DNA of 11,398 nucleotides from JACPHB01 sp964495505 (GCA_964495505.1 CAZBVM010000019.1:1-11398), one strand, 5' to 3'. Shown: positions 1-5,058, numbered from the stretch's first letter. Numbers and translations are program-made. Notes: generated from the letters alone by a model not told the origin.

Positions 1-68
1 TTATCGGCCAGGTCTCGAAAACCTTGGGGGTCGCAAGACCCACGCGAGTTCAAATCTCGCCCCCTCCG
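1..68 (+). tRNA. tRNA-Ser(CGA), 5' end cut by the window edge
   Basis: The visible part begins in the D-loop. The anticodon arm pairs AGGT (10-13) with ACCT (21-24) around the loop CTCGAAA, so the anticodon is CGA at 16-18, reading serine codon UCG. A long variable arm follows (GGGTC 28-32, GCAA loop, GACCC 37-41), the hallmark of class II tRNAs. The T-arm is GCGAG/CTCGC around TTCAAAT (44-60). The 3' acceptor strand CCCCTCC (61-67) is followed by discriminator G68, as expected for tRNA-Ser. The next bases are CCT, so the CCA tail is not encoded and must be added by a nucleotidyltransferase. The 5' acceptor and D-stem lie outside the window. Confidence 0.93.
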
Positions 69-74
69 CCTTCG

Positions 75-203
75 CCACGACGTAGCTTTAGCGAAGTCGG
101 GCCGCCGCTGAAGCTGTGGCCTCGTGAAACGGGATTCGCTAAATCTACGTAGGGCTACGGCGTGACGAAGTCCACCTTAGCTACGACGAAATTTAGTGAA
201 GTC
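75..203. repeat. Repeat cluster between tRNA-Ser and the GIY-YIG gene
   Basis: The 16-mer CGTAGCTTTAGCGAAG (81-96) occurs again, identical, at 871-886. An inverted and slightly decayed copy, ATTCGCTAAATCTACG, lies at 134-149 (14 of 16 bases match the reverse complement), so 81-149 can fold into a hairpin. A more degraded direct copy (CGACGAAATTTAGTGAAGTC) is seen around 184-203. No gene is visible between the tRNA end and 215. It looks like remnants of a dispersed palindromic repeat family; no mobility gene is attached. Confidence 0.55.
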
Positions 204-214
204 AAGTCAAAATC

Positions 215-448
215 ATGTATTACGTTTATAGCTTACAATGTAAAGATGGATATTATGTGGGTTGCACAGATGATTTGAAAGACAGAATCGATAGGCATCA
301 AAAAGGTCATGTCCCAGCAACTGCAAAACGTCTACCCATAAAGTTGGATTTTTATGTTGCGATTGAGAATAAATATAAAGCTTTTGAATTTGAGAAATAT
401 CTAAAATCAGGATCGGGACGAGCATTTATAAATAAGCATTTAATTTAA
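215..448 (+). CDS. Small GIY-YIG domain protein (77 aa)
   Basis: This is a single-domain GIY-YIG nuclease-fold protein. The signature reads YYVYSLQC (residues 2-9) then GYYVGCTDDL (12-21), followed by the conserved arginine region DRIDRHQKG and, near the C-terminus, the glutamate-containing stretch EFEKYLKSGSGRAF, which holds the candidate metal-binding acidic residue. At 77 residues it has the size of stand-alone YhbQ/UPF0213-type members and lacks a separate DNA-binding domain. The ATG at 215 is the start that begins directly before the domain; no strong Shine-Dalgarno precedes it. It follows tRNA-Ser and a palindromic repeat cluster, and a hairpin terminator begins three bases after the stop. 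Nuclease activity is inferred from the fold; a target cannot be predicted. A second, quite different member lies at 2457-2720. Confidence 0.88.
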   Translation: MYYVYSLQCKDGYYVGCTDDLKDRIDRHQKGHVPATAKRLPIKLDFYVAIENKYKAFEFEKYLKSGSGRAFINKHLI

Positions 449-450
449 TT

Positions 451-485
451 GAGCACCGGTTCGAGAGACCGGACGCTCTCTTTTA
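451..485 (+). terminator. Rho-independent terminator after the first GIY-YIG gene
   Basis: GAGC (451-454) pairs with GCTC (475-478), enclosing the stem CCGGT/ACCGG around a TCGAGAG loop; TCTTTT follows. The inner hairpin looks like a tRNA T-arm, but there is no tRNA around it. It begins three bases after the stop codon at 448. Confidence 0.6.
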
Positions 486-522
486 TAAAAAACAACCTAC
501 TCGGCTAAAAGCCTTTCGGTTG
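485..522 (-). terminator. Rho-independent terminator of the 76-aa gene
   Basis: Read on the minus strand, CAACC (522-518) pairs with GGTTG (497-493), with an inner GGCT/AGCC hairpin, followed by TTTTTT (492-487). The predicted stop codon TAG (499-497) lies within the 3' side of this structure. Together with the plus-strand terminator at 451-485 it separates two convergent transcripts. Confidence 0.65.
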
Positions 523-727
523 GTGATCTTTGTGGGATACNNNNNNNNNNCGATTGAGCTTGCCACATACTAACGCGCCGACCGCTCTCGGTTACAACTC
601 CGAATCCACCCTCTGATGGTTTCGCAAGATGACCCTTGTCATTGACACCCCATTTGGAGACAATCTTTTCAAGCCGGCCGTTCACCTTGACGTGCGTAGC
701 TTCTCTCACATCAACTCCGTGCTTCAT
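497..727 (-). CDS. Unrecognised small protein, interrupted by an assembly gap
   Basis: I do not recognise this family. The ATG at 727-725 is preceded by GGAGG (740-736) at good spacing, and a TTGACA promoter lies further upstream, so the gene is very likely real. The N-terminal 59 residues before the gap are glycine- and charge-rich with alternating hydrophobic residues (THVKVNGRLEKIV, GGFGVVTESGRRV), which suggests a compact beta-rich domain. It has no signal peptide or membrane segment. Ten Ns at 541-550 fall inside the gene. If the gap is truly 10 bases, the frame continues for 13 more residues to a TAG inside the terminator hairpin; if the gap size is only nominal, the C-terminus given here is wrong. 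It is transcribed divergently from the lipoprotein gene. Confidence 0.7.
   Translation of the reverse strand: MKHGVDVREATHVKVNGRLEKIVSKWGVNDKGHLAKPSEGGFGVVTESGRRVSMWQAQSXXXXIPQRSPTERLLAE
541..550. other. Assembly gap (10 N)
   Basis: Ten consecutive Ns interrupt the 3' part of the minus-strand gene at 497-727. The true length of the gap is unknown from the sequence. Confidence 0.99.
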
Positions 728-767
728 TTTGTTCCCTCCTCTAGATTGTGGTTGAAAGAACTCTTAA

Positions 768-797
768 AGGTTATCAAAGATAGGTCCTGTTTGTCAA
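768..797 (-). promoter_or_regulatory. Sigma70-type promoter for the 76-aa gene
   Basis: On the minus strand TTGACA (797-792) is followed after 18 bases by TAACCT (773-768). Transcription would start about 35 bases upstream of the ATG, ahead of the Shine-Dalgarno at 740-736. The -35 region continues as TTGACAAACAGG, nearly identical to TTGACAAACTGG before the divergent lipoprotein gene. Confidence 0.6.
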
Positions 798-863
798 GCT
801 ATTAACTAGACCGACCCCCCATTAAATCGCTCTCTGGGAAAATAGCCAAAAAAGCCCTACCGC

Positions 864-892
864 GTCCTTTCGTAGCTTTAGCGAAGGAGGAC
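864..892. repeat. Hairpin repeat with the shared 16-mer
   Basis: GTCCT-TTCG (864-872) pairs with CGAA-GG-AGGAC (882-892, two-base bulge) around TAGCTTTAG. It contains the 16-mer CGTAGCTTTAGCGAAG (871-886) also present at 81-96. It lies between the two divergent promoters. The rest of 728-1001 holds no gene that I can see. Confidence 0.55.
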
Positions 893-934
893 AACGCCTA
901 CATTGGTGTGGTTCTAGACCGAGACACACCGCAC

Positions 935-993
935 TTGACAAAAAGTTTTAAAGAGTTTACCATAATTGACAAACTGGTATAGTGTTTTATAGC
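935..993 (+). promoter_or_regulatory. Overlapping sigma70-type promoters of the lipoprotein gene
   Basis: TTGACA (935-940) followed after 17 bases by TACCAT (958-963) is the best spaced pair. A second TTGACA (966-971) stands 16-17 bases before TATAGC/ATAGCA (988-994). A further -10-like TATAGT lies at 978-983, with TTTACC (956-961) as a possible -35. Sequence alone does not say which is used. Confidence 0.55.
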
Positions 994-1003
994 ACCTTTA
1001 AAT

Positions 1004-1008
1004 GGAGG
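1004..1008 (+). promoter_or_regulatory. Shine-Dalgarno that fixes a GTG start for the lipoprotein
   Basis: GGAGG at 1004-1008 stands 5 bases before GTG 1014-1016. It overlaps the third base of the upstream in-frame ATG (1002-1004), which therefore has no ribosome binding site of its own. This favours GTG 1014 as the true start. Confidence 0.75.
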
Positions 1009-1013
1009 ATTTA

Positions 1014-1622
1014 GTGAGCAAAGACAGCAGAGTTTTAGGATCTATAATGGTAGTGTTAATTTCATTAGTTTTTATCAACGGTTGCGCTACCACTAAAGGA
1101 GCAAATACGACGTATCAGAAAAATGCGGCGATGACCGGGCTTTTCTCAACCGCTGACGAAGCTGAAGCCAAAGCCAAGGCCTTGGTAGTTGGGCAAACCT
1201 TATGCCCCGACGGACTAAAAGACGCAGGATTTGACCCATATGCTCCGAATGTAAGCTGGCTTCCGGGCGCGAAGGGACTTCGTTATATCATCGGAACTGA
1301 TAACCCGACGGTAAATCTCATTAACCCTGCCGATGTCGAAAAATTTAACACCGAATTCAACCGTTTTAACGTATTTGTTTATCCCATCAAAGATATTGAA
1401 GATAACAAAGACGCTATTTATATTAATAAGCAAGATCAGTTAAAACTAGGTCGCGATGGCGAGTATTCAGTTATTTGTAAAGATAAGGCGGTTTTCGGGC
1501 ACGGTTTTTCAGGAGAGAGAACGGTAAATAAACCGGGCGTTTTTAGAAAAATGGGCGGCAGTGTACTCGAGTTTATCATGGGAACGATAAATCCTCTTAG
1601 TTTAGTTCCAGTTCCAAAGTAA
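1014..1622 (+). CDS. Predicted lipoprotein of unknown function (202 aa)
   Basis: I do not recognise the family. With the GTG start chosen from GGAGG at 1004-1008, the protein begins with a short positive N-region (MSKDSR), a hydrophobic stretch (about residues 7-21) and a lipobox ending Ile-Asn-Gly-Cys, with Cys24 the likely lipidated residue. It is therefore predicted to be exported and anchored in the membrane, with roughly 178 residues outside. The mature part opens with a low-complexity Thr/Ala/Asn stretch, then an Ala/Lys/Glu-rich helix (EAEAKAKALVV). Two further cysteines follow, in TLCPDG and SVICKDK. The middle has beta-like segments (RYIIGTDN, FNVFVYPI). It has its own promoter and terminator, so it is probably a single-gene transcript. 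Confidence 0.82.
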   Translation: MSKDSRVLGSIMVVLISLVFINGCATTKGANTTYQKNAAMTGLFSTADEAEAKAKALVVGQTLCPDGLKDAGFDPYAPNVSWLPGAKGLRYIIGTDNPTVNLINPADVEKFNTEFNRFNVFVYPIKDIEDNKDAIYINKQDQLKLGRDGEYSVICKDKAVFGHGFSGERTVNKPGVFRKMGGSVLEFIMGTINPLSLVPVPK

Positions 1623-1623
1623 G

Positions 1624-1654
1624 TCAGGCATAACTTGTGCCTGATTTTAATTTT
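1624..1654 (+). terminator. Rho-independent terminator of the lipoprotein gene
   Basis: TCAGGCA (1624-1630) pairs perfectly with TGCCTGA (1638-1644) around a 7-base loop, followed by TTTTAATTTT. It starts two bases after the stop codon. Confidence 0.88.
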
Positions 1655-1669
1655 ATGGTAAATTTAATG

Positions 1670-1766
1670 TGACAACAATATTGCAAAATAAAATTCTAGA
1701 TGGGGGCGAGCCGCCCCGCAGCTGCGGGGTGGGGTTAAGGAATTTTATTTTGCAATATTGTTGTCA
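1670..1766. repeat. 27-bp perfect inverted repeat with GC-rich palindromic core
   Basis: The left arm (1670-1696) is the exact reverse complement of the right arm (1740-1766), 27 of 27 bases, and AT-rich. The 43-bp core is GC-rich and contains the 16-bp perfect palindrome CCCCGCAGCTGCGGGG (1714-1729). The element starts 16 bases after a terminator and ends 7 bases before the ATG of the next gene. No transposase gene is present; it could be a miniature non-autonomous element or a long regulatory hairpin. Confidence 0.85.
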
Positions 1767-1773
1767 GCTATAT

Positions 1774-2292
1774 ATGGCAGATGAAATAAATTGGCAAATT
1801 GAAGAGCGGCCAACAAATTTAAATAATAGCCAGTGGCTTTGGGCTTTAGCTATTATTGGTTTTGCCGTTGTTGTTTTTGCAATACTTTTAAAAAACTACC
1901 TTTTAGTCGTTATCATCATTCTAGCAACATTTATTATTTACACGTTAAAAAACAAAAAACCGGAAACGTATAACTTCCGGCTTGACAATAACGGCATTAC
2001 TATTGATGAGAAACTTTATTCTTATGAAAATTTTGAATCATTTTGGATTTTCCCCGCCCGCAACGCTTCGCCCGCCAGCAACGCTTCGCATAGCAATGCG
2101 GGCTGGCGTAGCGAGGCGGGCGGGCCGGATAGTGAAATCGCTTTCAGGAGAAAGCATCATCTTATGCCTCTTTTAATCATTCCGTTTCACGATTCTGAAG
2201 AATCGGAAATCAGAAAAATTCTTGAAAGCCGTCTGCCTGAAAGCGAAGAGGAGGAGTCATTCCTGGATTTACTCCAAAAAAAGTTTTTTTAG
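1774..2292 (+). CDS. Two-helix membrane protein with a 24-residue palindromic insert
   Basis: Unrecognised family. The chosen ATG (1774) gives 172 residues. An in-frame GTG at 1669 would translate through the inverted repeat and has no ribosome site, so I reject it. After a polar N-terminus (1-19) come two hydrophobic helices (about 21-39 and 42-58) joined by a very short turn, then a cytosol-type domain with beta-like segments (TYNFRLDNNGITIDEKLYSY), a basic RRKHH patch (125-129), the strand LMPLLIIPF and an acidic, helical C-terminus. Residues 94-117 are encoded by an exact 72-bp palindromic insertion (2053-2124); without it, FWIF would join PDSEIAF in frame. No Shine-Dalgarno is visible, because the inverted repeat ends 7 bases before the ATG. 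A terminator follows at 2307-2336. Confidence 0.8.
   Translation: MADEINWQIEERPTNLNNSQWLWALAIIGFAVVVFAILLKNYLLVVIIILATFIIYTLKNKKPETYNFRLDNNGITIDEKLYSYENFESFWIFPARNASPASNASHSNAGWRSEAGGPDSEIAFRRKHHLMPLLIIPFHDSEESEIRKILESRLPESEEEESFLDLLQKKFF
2053..2124. repeat. 72-bp palindromic element inserted in frame within a gene
   Basis: The outer arms CCCGCCCGC (2053-2061) and GCGGGCGGG (2116-2124) are exact complements. Inside, CGCT pairs with AGCG, CGCCAGC with GCTGGCG and CGCAT with ATGCG, with a few bulges. The left side consists of two 18-bp tandem units, CCCGCCCGCAACGCTTCG (2053-2070) and CCCGCCAGCAACGCTTCG (2071-2088), which differ at one base and encode PARNAS and PASNAS. The length is exactly 24 codons. 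It is far richer in GC than the surrounding gene. Confidence 0.85.
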
Positions 2293-2306
2293 GTGGCGCA
2301 AATATC

Positions 2307-2336
2307 AAAAACGTGGTAAAATAATGCCACGTTTTT
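2307..2336 (+). terminator. Rho-independent terminator after the membrane protein gene
   Basis: AAAAACGTGG (2307-2316) is the exact complement of CCACGTTTTT (2327-2336) with a 10-base loop, so the structure can work on either strand. It begins 14 bases after the stop codon. Confidence 0.85.
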
Positions 2337-2356
2337 AAATTCCCCTCGTCGTTCAA

Positions 2357-2424
2357 AGCCGACGTTCCGACTTAACGTCGGAAGTCGGCTCTCCGACCCC
2401 CGACGCCAAGTCGGGGCGTCGGAG
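2357..2424. repeat. Two back-to-back GC-rich hairpins
   Basis: Hairpin one (2357-2390): AGCCGAC and TTCCGAC pair with GTCGGAA and GTCGGCT around TTAAC, with one bulged base. Hairpin two follows without a gap (2391-2424): CTCCGAC and CCCGAC pair with GTCGGG and GTCGGAG around GCCAA, with small bulges. Both share the word GTCGG/CCGAC. They lie between a terminator and the second GIY-YIG gene and look like REP-type repeats. Confidence 0.75.
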
Positions 2425-2456
2425 TGGACAGAGTTAAAACTTATTTAATTAATGAA

Positions 2457-2720
2457 ATGAAAGGATTCGTTTATATATTAAAAGATGATAAAAACAAGTT
2501 CTATATCGGTAGCACATCCGATTTAGAAAGAAGAATGCGACAACATAAATCAGAGCATACACAAACTACTAACAGAATGAAAAATCCAGTACCAGTTTTA
2601 ATACAAGAATATTCATCTCTTATAGAAGCTCGAGAGATAGAATTGAAAATTAAAAAATTGAAAAGAAAAGATTATATTGAAAAAATGATTAGAGATGGTC
2701 ATATTAAAATAAAAATCTAA
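2457..2720 (+). CDS. Small GIY-YIG domain protein (87 aa)
   Basis: The protein opens MKGFVYILKDD and continues FYIGSTSDLERRMRQH, giving the VYI...YIG signature, the conserved arginine (in LERRMRQH) and the downstream EAREIELKIKKLKRKDYIE helix with a candidate catalytic glutamate. The C-terminus is strongly basic. ATG 2457 is chosen because the domain begins at once; an in-frame GTG at 2424 overlaps the end of the palindromic hairpin and adds only 11 unrelated residues. The ribosome site is weak. The gene sits between two back-to-back hairpins and tRNA-Arg, with only three bases between its stop and the tRNA. It is a different subtype from the 77-residue protein at 215-448, since that one carries the GSGRAF ending. 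Nuclease role inferred; target unknown. Confidence 0.88.
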   Translation: MKGFVYILKDDKNKFYIGSTSDLERRMRQHKSEHTQTTNRMKNPVPVLIQEYSSLIEAREIELKIKKLKRKDYIEKMIRDGHIKIKI

Positions 2721-2723
2721 TAA

Positions 2724-2795
2724 GCCCTCGTAGCTCAATGGACAGAGTGTGGGTTTGCGGAACCCAAGATCAAGGTCCGATTCCTTGCGAGGGCG
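2724..2795 (+). tRNA. tRNA-Arg(GCG)
   Basis: A full cloverleaf is visible. Acceptor GCCCTCG (2724-2730) pairs with CGAGGGC (2788-2794). The D-arm is GCTC...GAGT (2733-2748). The anticodon arm TGGGT/ACCCA encloses TTGCGGA, with anticodon GCG at 2757-2759, reading arginine codon CGC. The variable region is only four bases (AGAT). The T-arm is CAAGG/CCTTG with loop TCCGATT, where position 55 is C instead of the near-universal U. The discriminator is G2795. CCA is not encoded. In most bacteria CGN codons are read by tRNA-Arg(ACG), so a GCG anticodon is uncommon. The gene lies three bases after a GIY-YIG stop and may be cotranscribed with it. Confidence 0.9.
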
Positions 2796-2801
2796 CTTAT
2801 G

Positions 2802-2945
2802 CCCAGTAATACAACTTGGCTTTACGGCTTCCATGCCAAATACTTTATTCCCAACAAGAATATAAATAACCAAATAAATTATTATATTACAATTAAGCAA
2901 GGCCTAATCAGCCGTATTTGGCGTTAGCCAAGTTGATATACTGGG
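2802..2945. repeat. Long imperfect inverted repeat between tRNA-Arg and recG
   Basis: The left arm (2802-2821) and right arm (2926-2945) match at 17 of 20 bases (AACTTGGCT/AGCCAAGTT and CCCAGTA/TACTGGG, with three mismatches between). A second pair, GCCAAATAC (2835-2843) and GTATTTGGC (2914-2922), extends the stem inward. The loop is AT-rich. The right arm ends one base before the recG ATG, so the recG leader would be locked in this structure. This 151-bp gap between tRNA-Arg and recG holds no gene. Confidence 0.75.
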
Positions 2946-2946
2946 T

Positions 2947-5004
2947 ATGCTTTCGAAATATTTTGGGCCGGCGGCGATTAAAAAACTGGCCAAACTTAAA
3001 ATAAAAACGGTTCGCGACCTACTTTATCATTTCCCCAGTCGTTACGACGACTTTTCAAATTTTACGCCGATTTCGGAAATTAAACCTAGTAATCAATTAT
3101 CGGCAAGAGGCGTGATTTTAAACGCCAAAAATATCCGGATTTTCCGCCGCAACATGGTCTTAACCGAAATAACAGTGGAAGACGACACCGGTGCTATTAA
3201 ATCCGTTTGGTTTAACCAGCCGTACCTTTTGGCTCAATTCAAGCCGGGCCGGCTGATTAATCTTTCGGGGAAAGTCGCTGTAAACAAGGGGCGGCTTTGT
3301 TTTAGTAATCCCGCCTACGAAATAGTCGGATACGGGGAAATTAAAAGAAAACAAGAAGCGCTCCACACCGGACGATTGGTGCCGGTTTATCCGGAAACGT
3401 CCGGCATCAGCTCGCGCTGGCTGCGTTTTGCCGTAATGCCCATGCTAAAATTCGCAAACCAACTGCCCGACGTTCTGCCAGATGAAGTAAAAAAAACATA
3501 TCGCCTGCTAAATTTAAATTTTGCCTTAGAACAAATTCATTTTCCCAAAAGTCGGCAAAATGCTGAAATGGCAAAAAACCGCTTCGCTTTTGAAGAACTC
3601 TTTATACTGCAACTGTTTATGGGGCTGGAGCGATTAAAATTAGCGAAACAAAACGCGCCAATAATAAAATTTCACGAAACGCCGATAAAAAAATTTGTAG
3701 AGCATCTGCCTTATAAATTGACTGATGACCAGAAAAAGGCGTCCTGGCAAATAATTAAAGATATTGGAGAATCAAATCCGATGAACCGGCTTTTGGAGGG
3801 CGACGTCGGCAGCGGGAAAACCATCGTTGCCGCTATGGCCGCTTATCTTACCGCCTTAAATGGCTTTCAAGCCGCTTTCATGGTGCCGACGGAAATCCTA
3901 AGCCGCCAGCATTTTGAAAAAATTTGGCCAATGCTTGAAAAATCTAAAATCTCAGTCGGGCTTCTAACGTCTTCGGAAGCCAGAATCAGCGGCAAAAAGA
4001 CCGGTAAAAAAGAATTTTTAAAAGAGATTGAAAACGGAAATATTAAAATAATAGTCGGCACCCATTCTTTAATTCAGAAAAATGTTTTCTTTAATAATTT
4101 GGCGCTGGTCATTATTGACGAACAGCATCGTTTTGGCGTGGGTCAACGAGCCGCGCTCGCCGACCACCACAAAGAAACAATTCCTCATTTGTTAAGCATG
4201 ACGGCAACACCTATCCCGAGAACTTTAGGACTGACTATTTGGGGCGATTTGGATTTGTCGCTTATAAAAGAAATGCCAAAGGGAAGAATTAGCATCATCA
4301 CCAAAATCGTGCCGCCGGAAAAGCGGGATCGGACTTACGAATTTATAAAAGACGAAATAAAAAAAGGCCGACAAACGTTTGTGGTGTGCCCGTTGATAGA
4401 GGAATCAGAAAAGTTGGAAACGAGGGCGGCTAAAAAAGAATACGAACGTTTAAAAACGGAGATTTTCCCGAATTTAAAAATTGGACTGCTCCACGGGCGG
4501 ATGAAAGCAAAAGAAAAAGAAAAAATAATGTCGGAATTTTTAAGCGGAGATTTAAATATTCTTGTTACCACTTCCGTAGTTGAAGTTGGAATTGACGTTC
4601 CAAACGCCACAGTAATGATGATTGAAGGCGCCGATCGTTTTGGCCTCGCCTCTCTTTATCAATTTAGGGGCCGAGTTGGAAGAAGCGAACATCAATCATA
4701 TTGTTTGCTTTTAACTGACTCTTCTTTGGCTTCTGTTAATGAACGGCTTAAAGCGATAGAATCCGCCCAAAGCGGTTTTGAGCTGGCTGAACGCGATTTG
4801 GAGCTTCGCGGCCCAGGGGACTTTGCCGGCGTCCGCCAGTCGGGACTCCCCGATTTAGCGATGGCTTCTTTAACTGATATGGAGCTGGTTATGAATACGC
4901 GCGAAGCCGCAAAACAAATTTTTGATACTGACTCTTCATTAAAAAAATATCCGGCTTTAGCCTCTCGGCTTTCAGAATTTAGAAATAAAATCCACCTTGA
5001 GTAG
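2947..5004 (+). CDS. recG: ATP-dependent DNA helicase RecG
   Basis: RecG is a superfamily 2 DNA translocase that unwinds branched DNA and remodels stalled replication forks and Holliday junctions. The N-terminal part has the helical IKKLAKLKIKTVRDLLYHFP segment (11-30) and an OB-fold wedge domain (about 50-130). The helicase core follows: Walker A GDVGSGKT (285-292), the RecG-type DEQH box (391-394), SMTATPIPRT (417-426), motif V in TTSVVEVGIDVP (541-552) and motif VI QFRGRVGR (572-579). The C-terminal RDLELRGPGDFAGVRQSG (616-633) is the TRG-type region typical of RecG. At 685 residues it is full length (E. coli 693). ATG 2947 is the only start downstream of an in-frame stop at 2905. There is no clear Shine-Dalgarno; the region just upstream is the arm of an inverted repeat. 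Confidence 0.97.
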   Translation: MLSKYFGPAAIKKLAKLKIKTVRDLLYHFPSRYDDFSNFTPISEIKPSNQLSARGVILNAKNIRIFRRNMVLTEITVEDDTGAIKSVWFNQPYLLAQFKPGRLINLSGKVAVNKGRLCFSNPAYEIVGYGEIKRKQEALHTGRLVPVYPETSGISSRWLRFAVMPMLKFANQLPDVLPDEVKKTYRLLNLNFALEQIHFPKSRQNAEMAKNRFAFEELFILQLFMGLERLKLAKQNAPIIKFHETPIKKFVEHLPYKLTDDQKKASWQIIKDIGESNPMNRLLEGDVGSGKTIVAAMAAYLTALNGFQAAFMVPTEILSRQHFEKIWPMLEKSKISVGLLTSSEARISGKKTGKKEFLKEIENGNIKIIVGTHSLIQKNVFFNNLALVIIDEQHRFGVGQRAALADHHKETIPHLLSMTATPIPRTLGLTIWGDLDLSLIKEMPKGRISIITKIVPPEKRDRTYEFIKDEIKKGRQTFVVCPLIEESEKLETRAAKKEYERLKTEIFPNLKIGLLHGRMKAKEKEKIMSEFLSGDLNILVTTSVVEVGIDVPNATVMMIEGADRFGLASLYQFRGRVGRSEHQSYCLLLTDSSLASVNERLKAIESAQSGFELAERDLELRGPGDFAGVRQSGLPDLAMASLTDMELVMNTREAAKQIFDTDSSLKKYPALASRLSEFRNKIHLE

Positions 5005-5017
5005 TATCTTTTATCTT

Positions 5018-5058
5018 GTATTTGGTATTTGGTATTTGGTATTTGGTATTTGGTATTT
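5018..5058. repeat. Heptanucleotide tandem repeat, about 5.9 copies
   Basis: Five exact copies of GTATTTG (5018-5052) are followed by a sixth lacking its last base (5053-5058). The 103 bp between the convergent recG and glycosyltransferase genes hold this array, then an AT-rich stretch with GTATTT-like words in the opposite orientation (for example AAATAC near 5101-5106), which could pair weakly with it. No clean terminator was found for either gene. Confidence 0.9.

Noticed and set aside
451..478. tRNA fragment, suggested by the T-arm-like CCGGT-TCGAGAG-ACCGG
   Set aside because: No acceptor, D or anticodon arm lies upstream, and a T-rich run follows; a terminator explains it better.
1669..1773. 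Upstream GTG start extending the membrane protein by 35 residues
   Set aside because: The extension would be translated from the inverted repeat and its GC core, has no ribosome site and gives unlikely residues (GGEPPRSCGVG).
2424..2456. Upstream GTG start for the second GIY-YIG protein
   Set aside because: It begins at the last base of the palindromic hairpin, and the domain starts at the ATG at 2457.
2613..2900. Minus-strand frame of 95 codons across tRNA-Arg
   Set aside because: It crosses a tRNA and the second GIY-YIG gene in antisense and has no family features.
2802..2945. Integron attC-like site, suggested by GGCGTTAGCC and the long imperfect stem
   Set aside because: The GTTRRRY core is not matched (GTTAGCC), the opposite side reads GGCTTTAC and not GGCTAAC, and no integrase or cassette array is seen.
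5018..5058. CRISPR-like array
   Set aside because: The units are 7 bp, directly joined, with no spacers.
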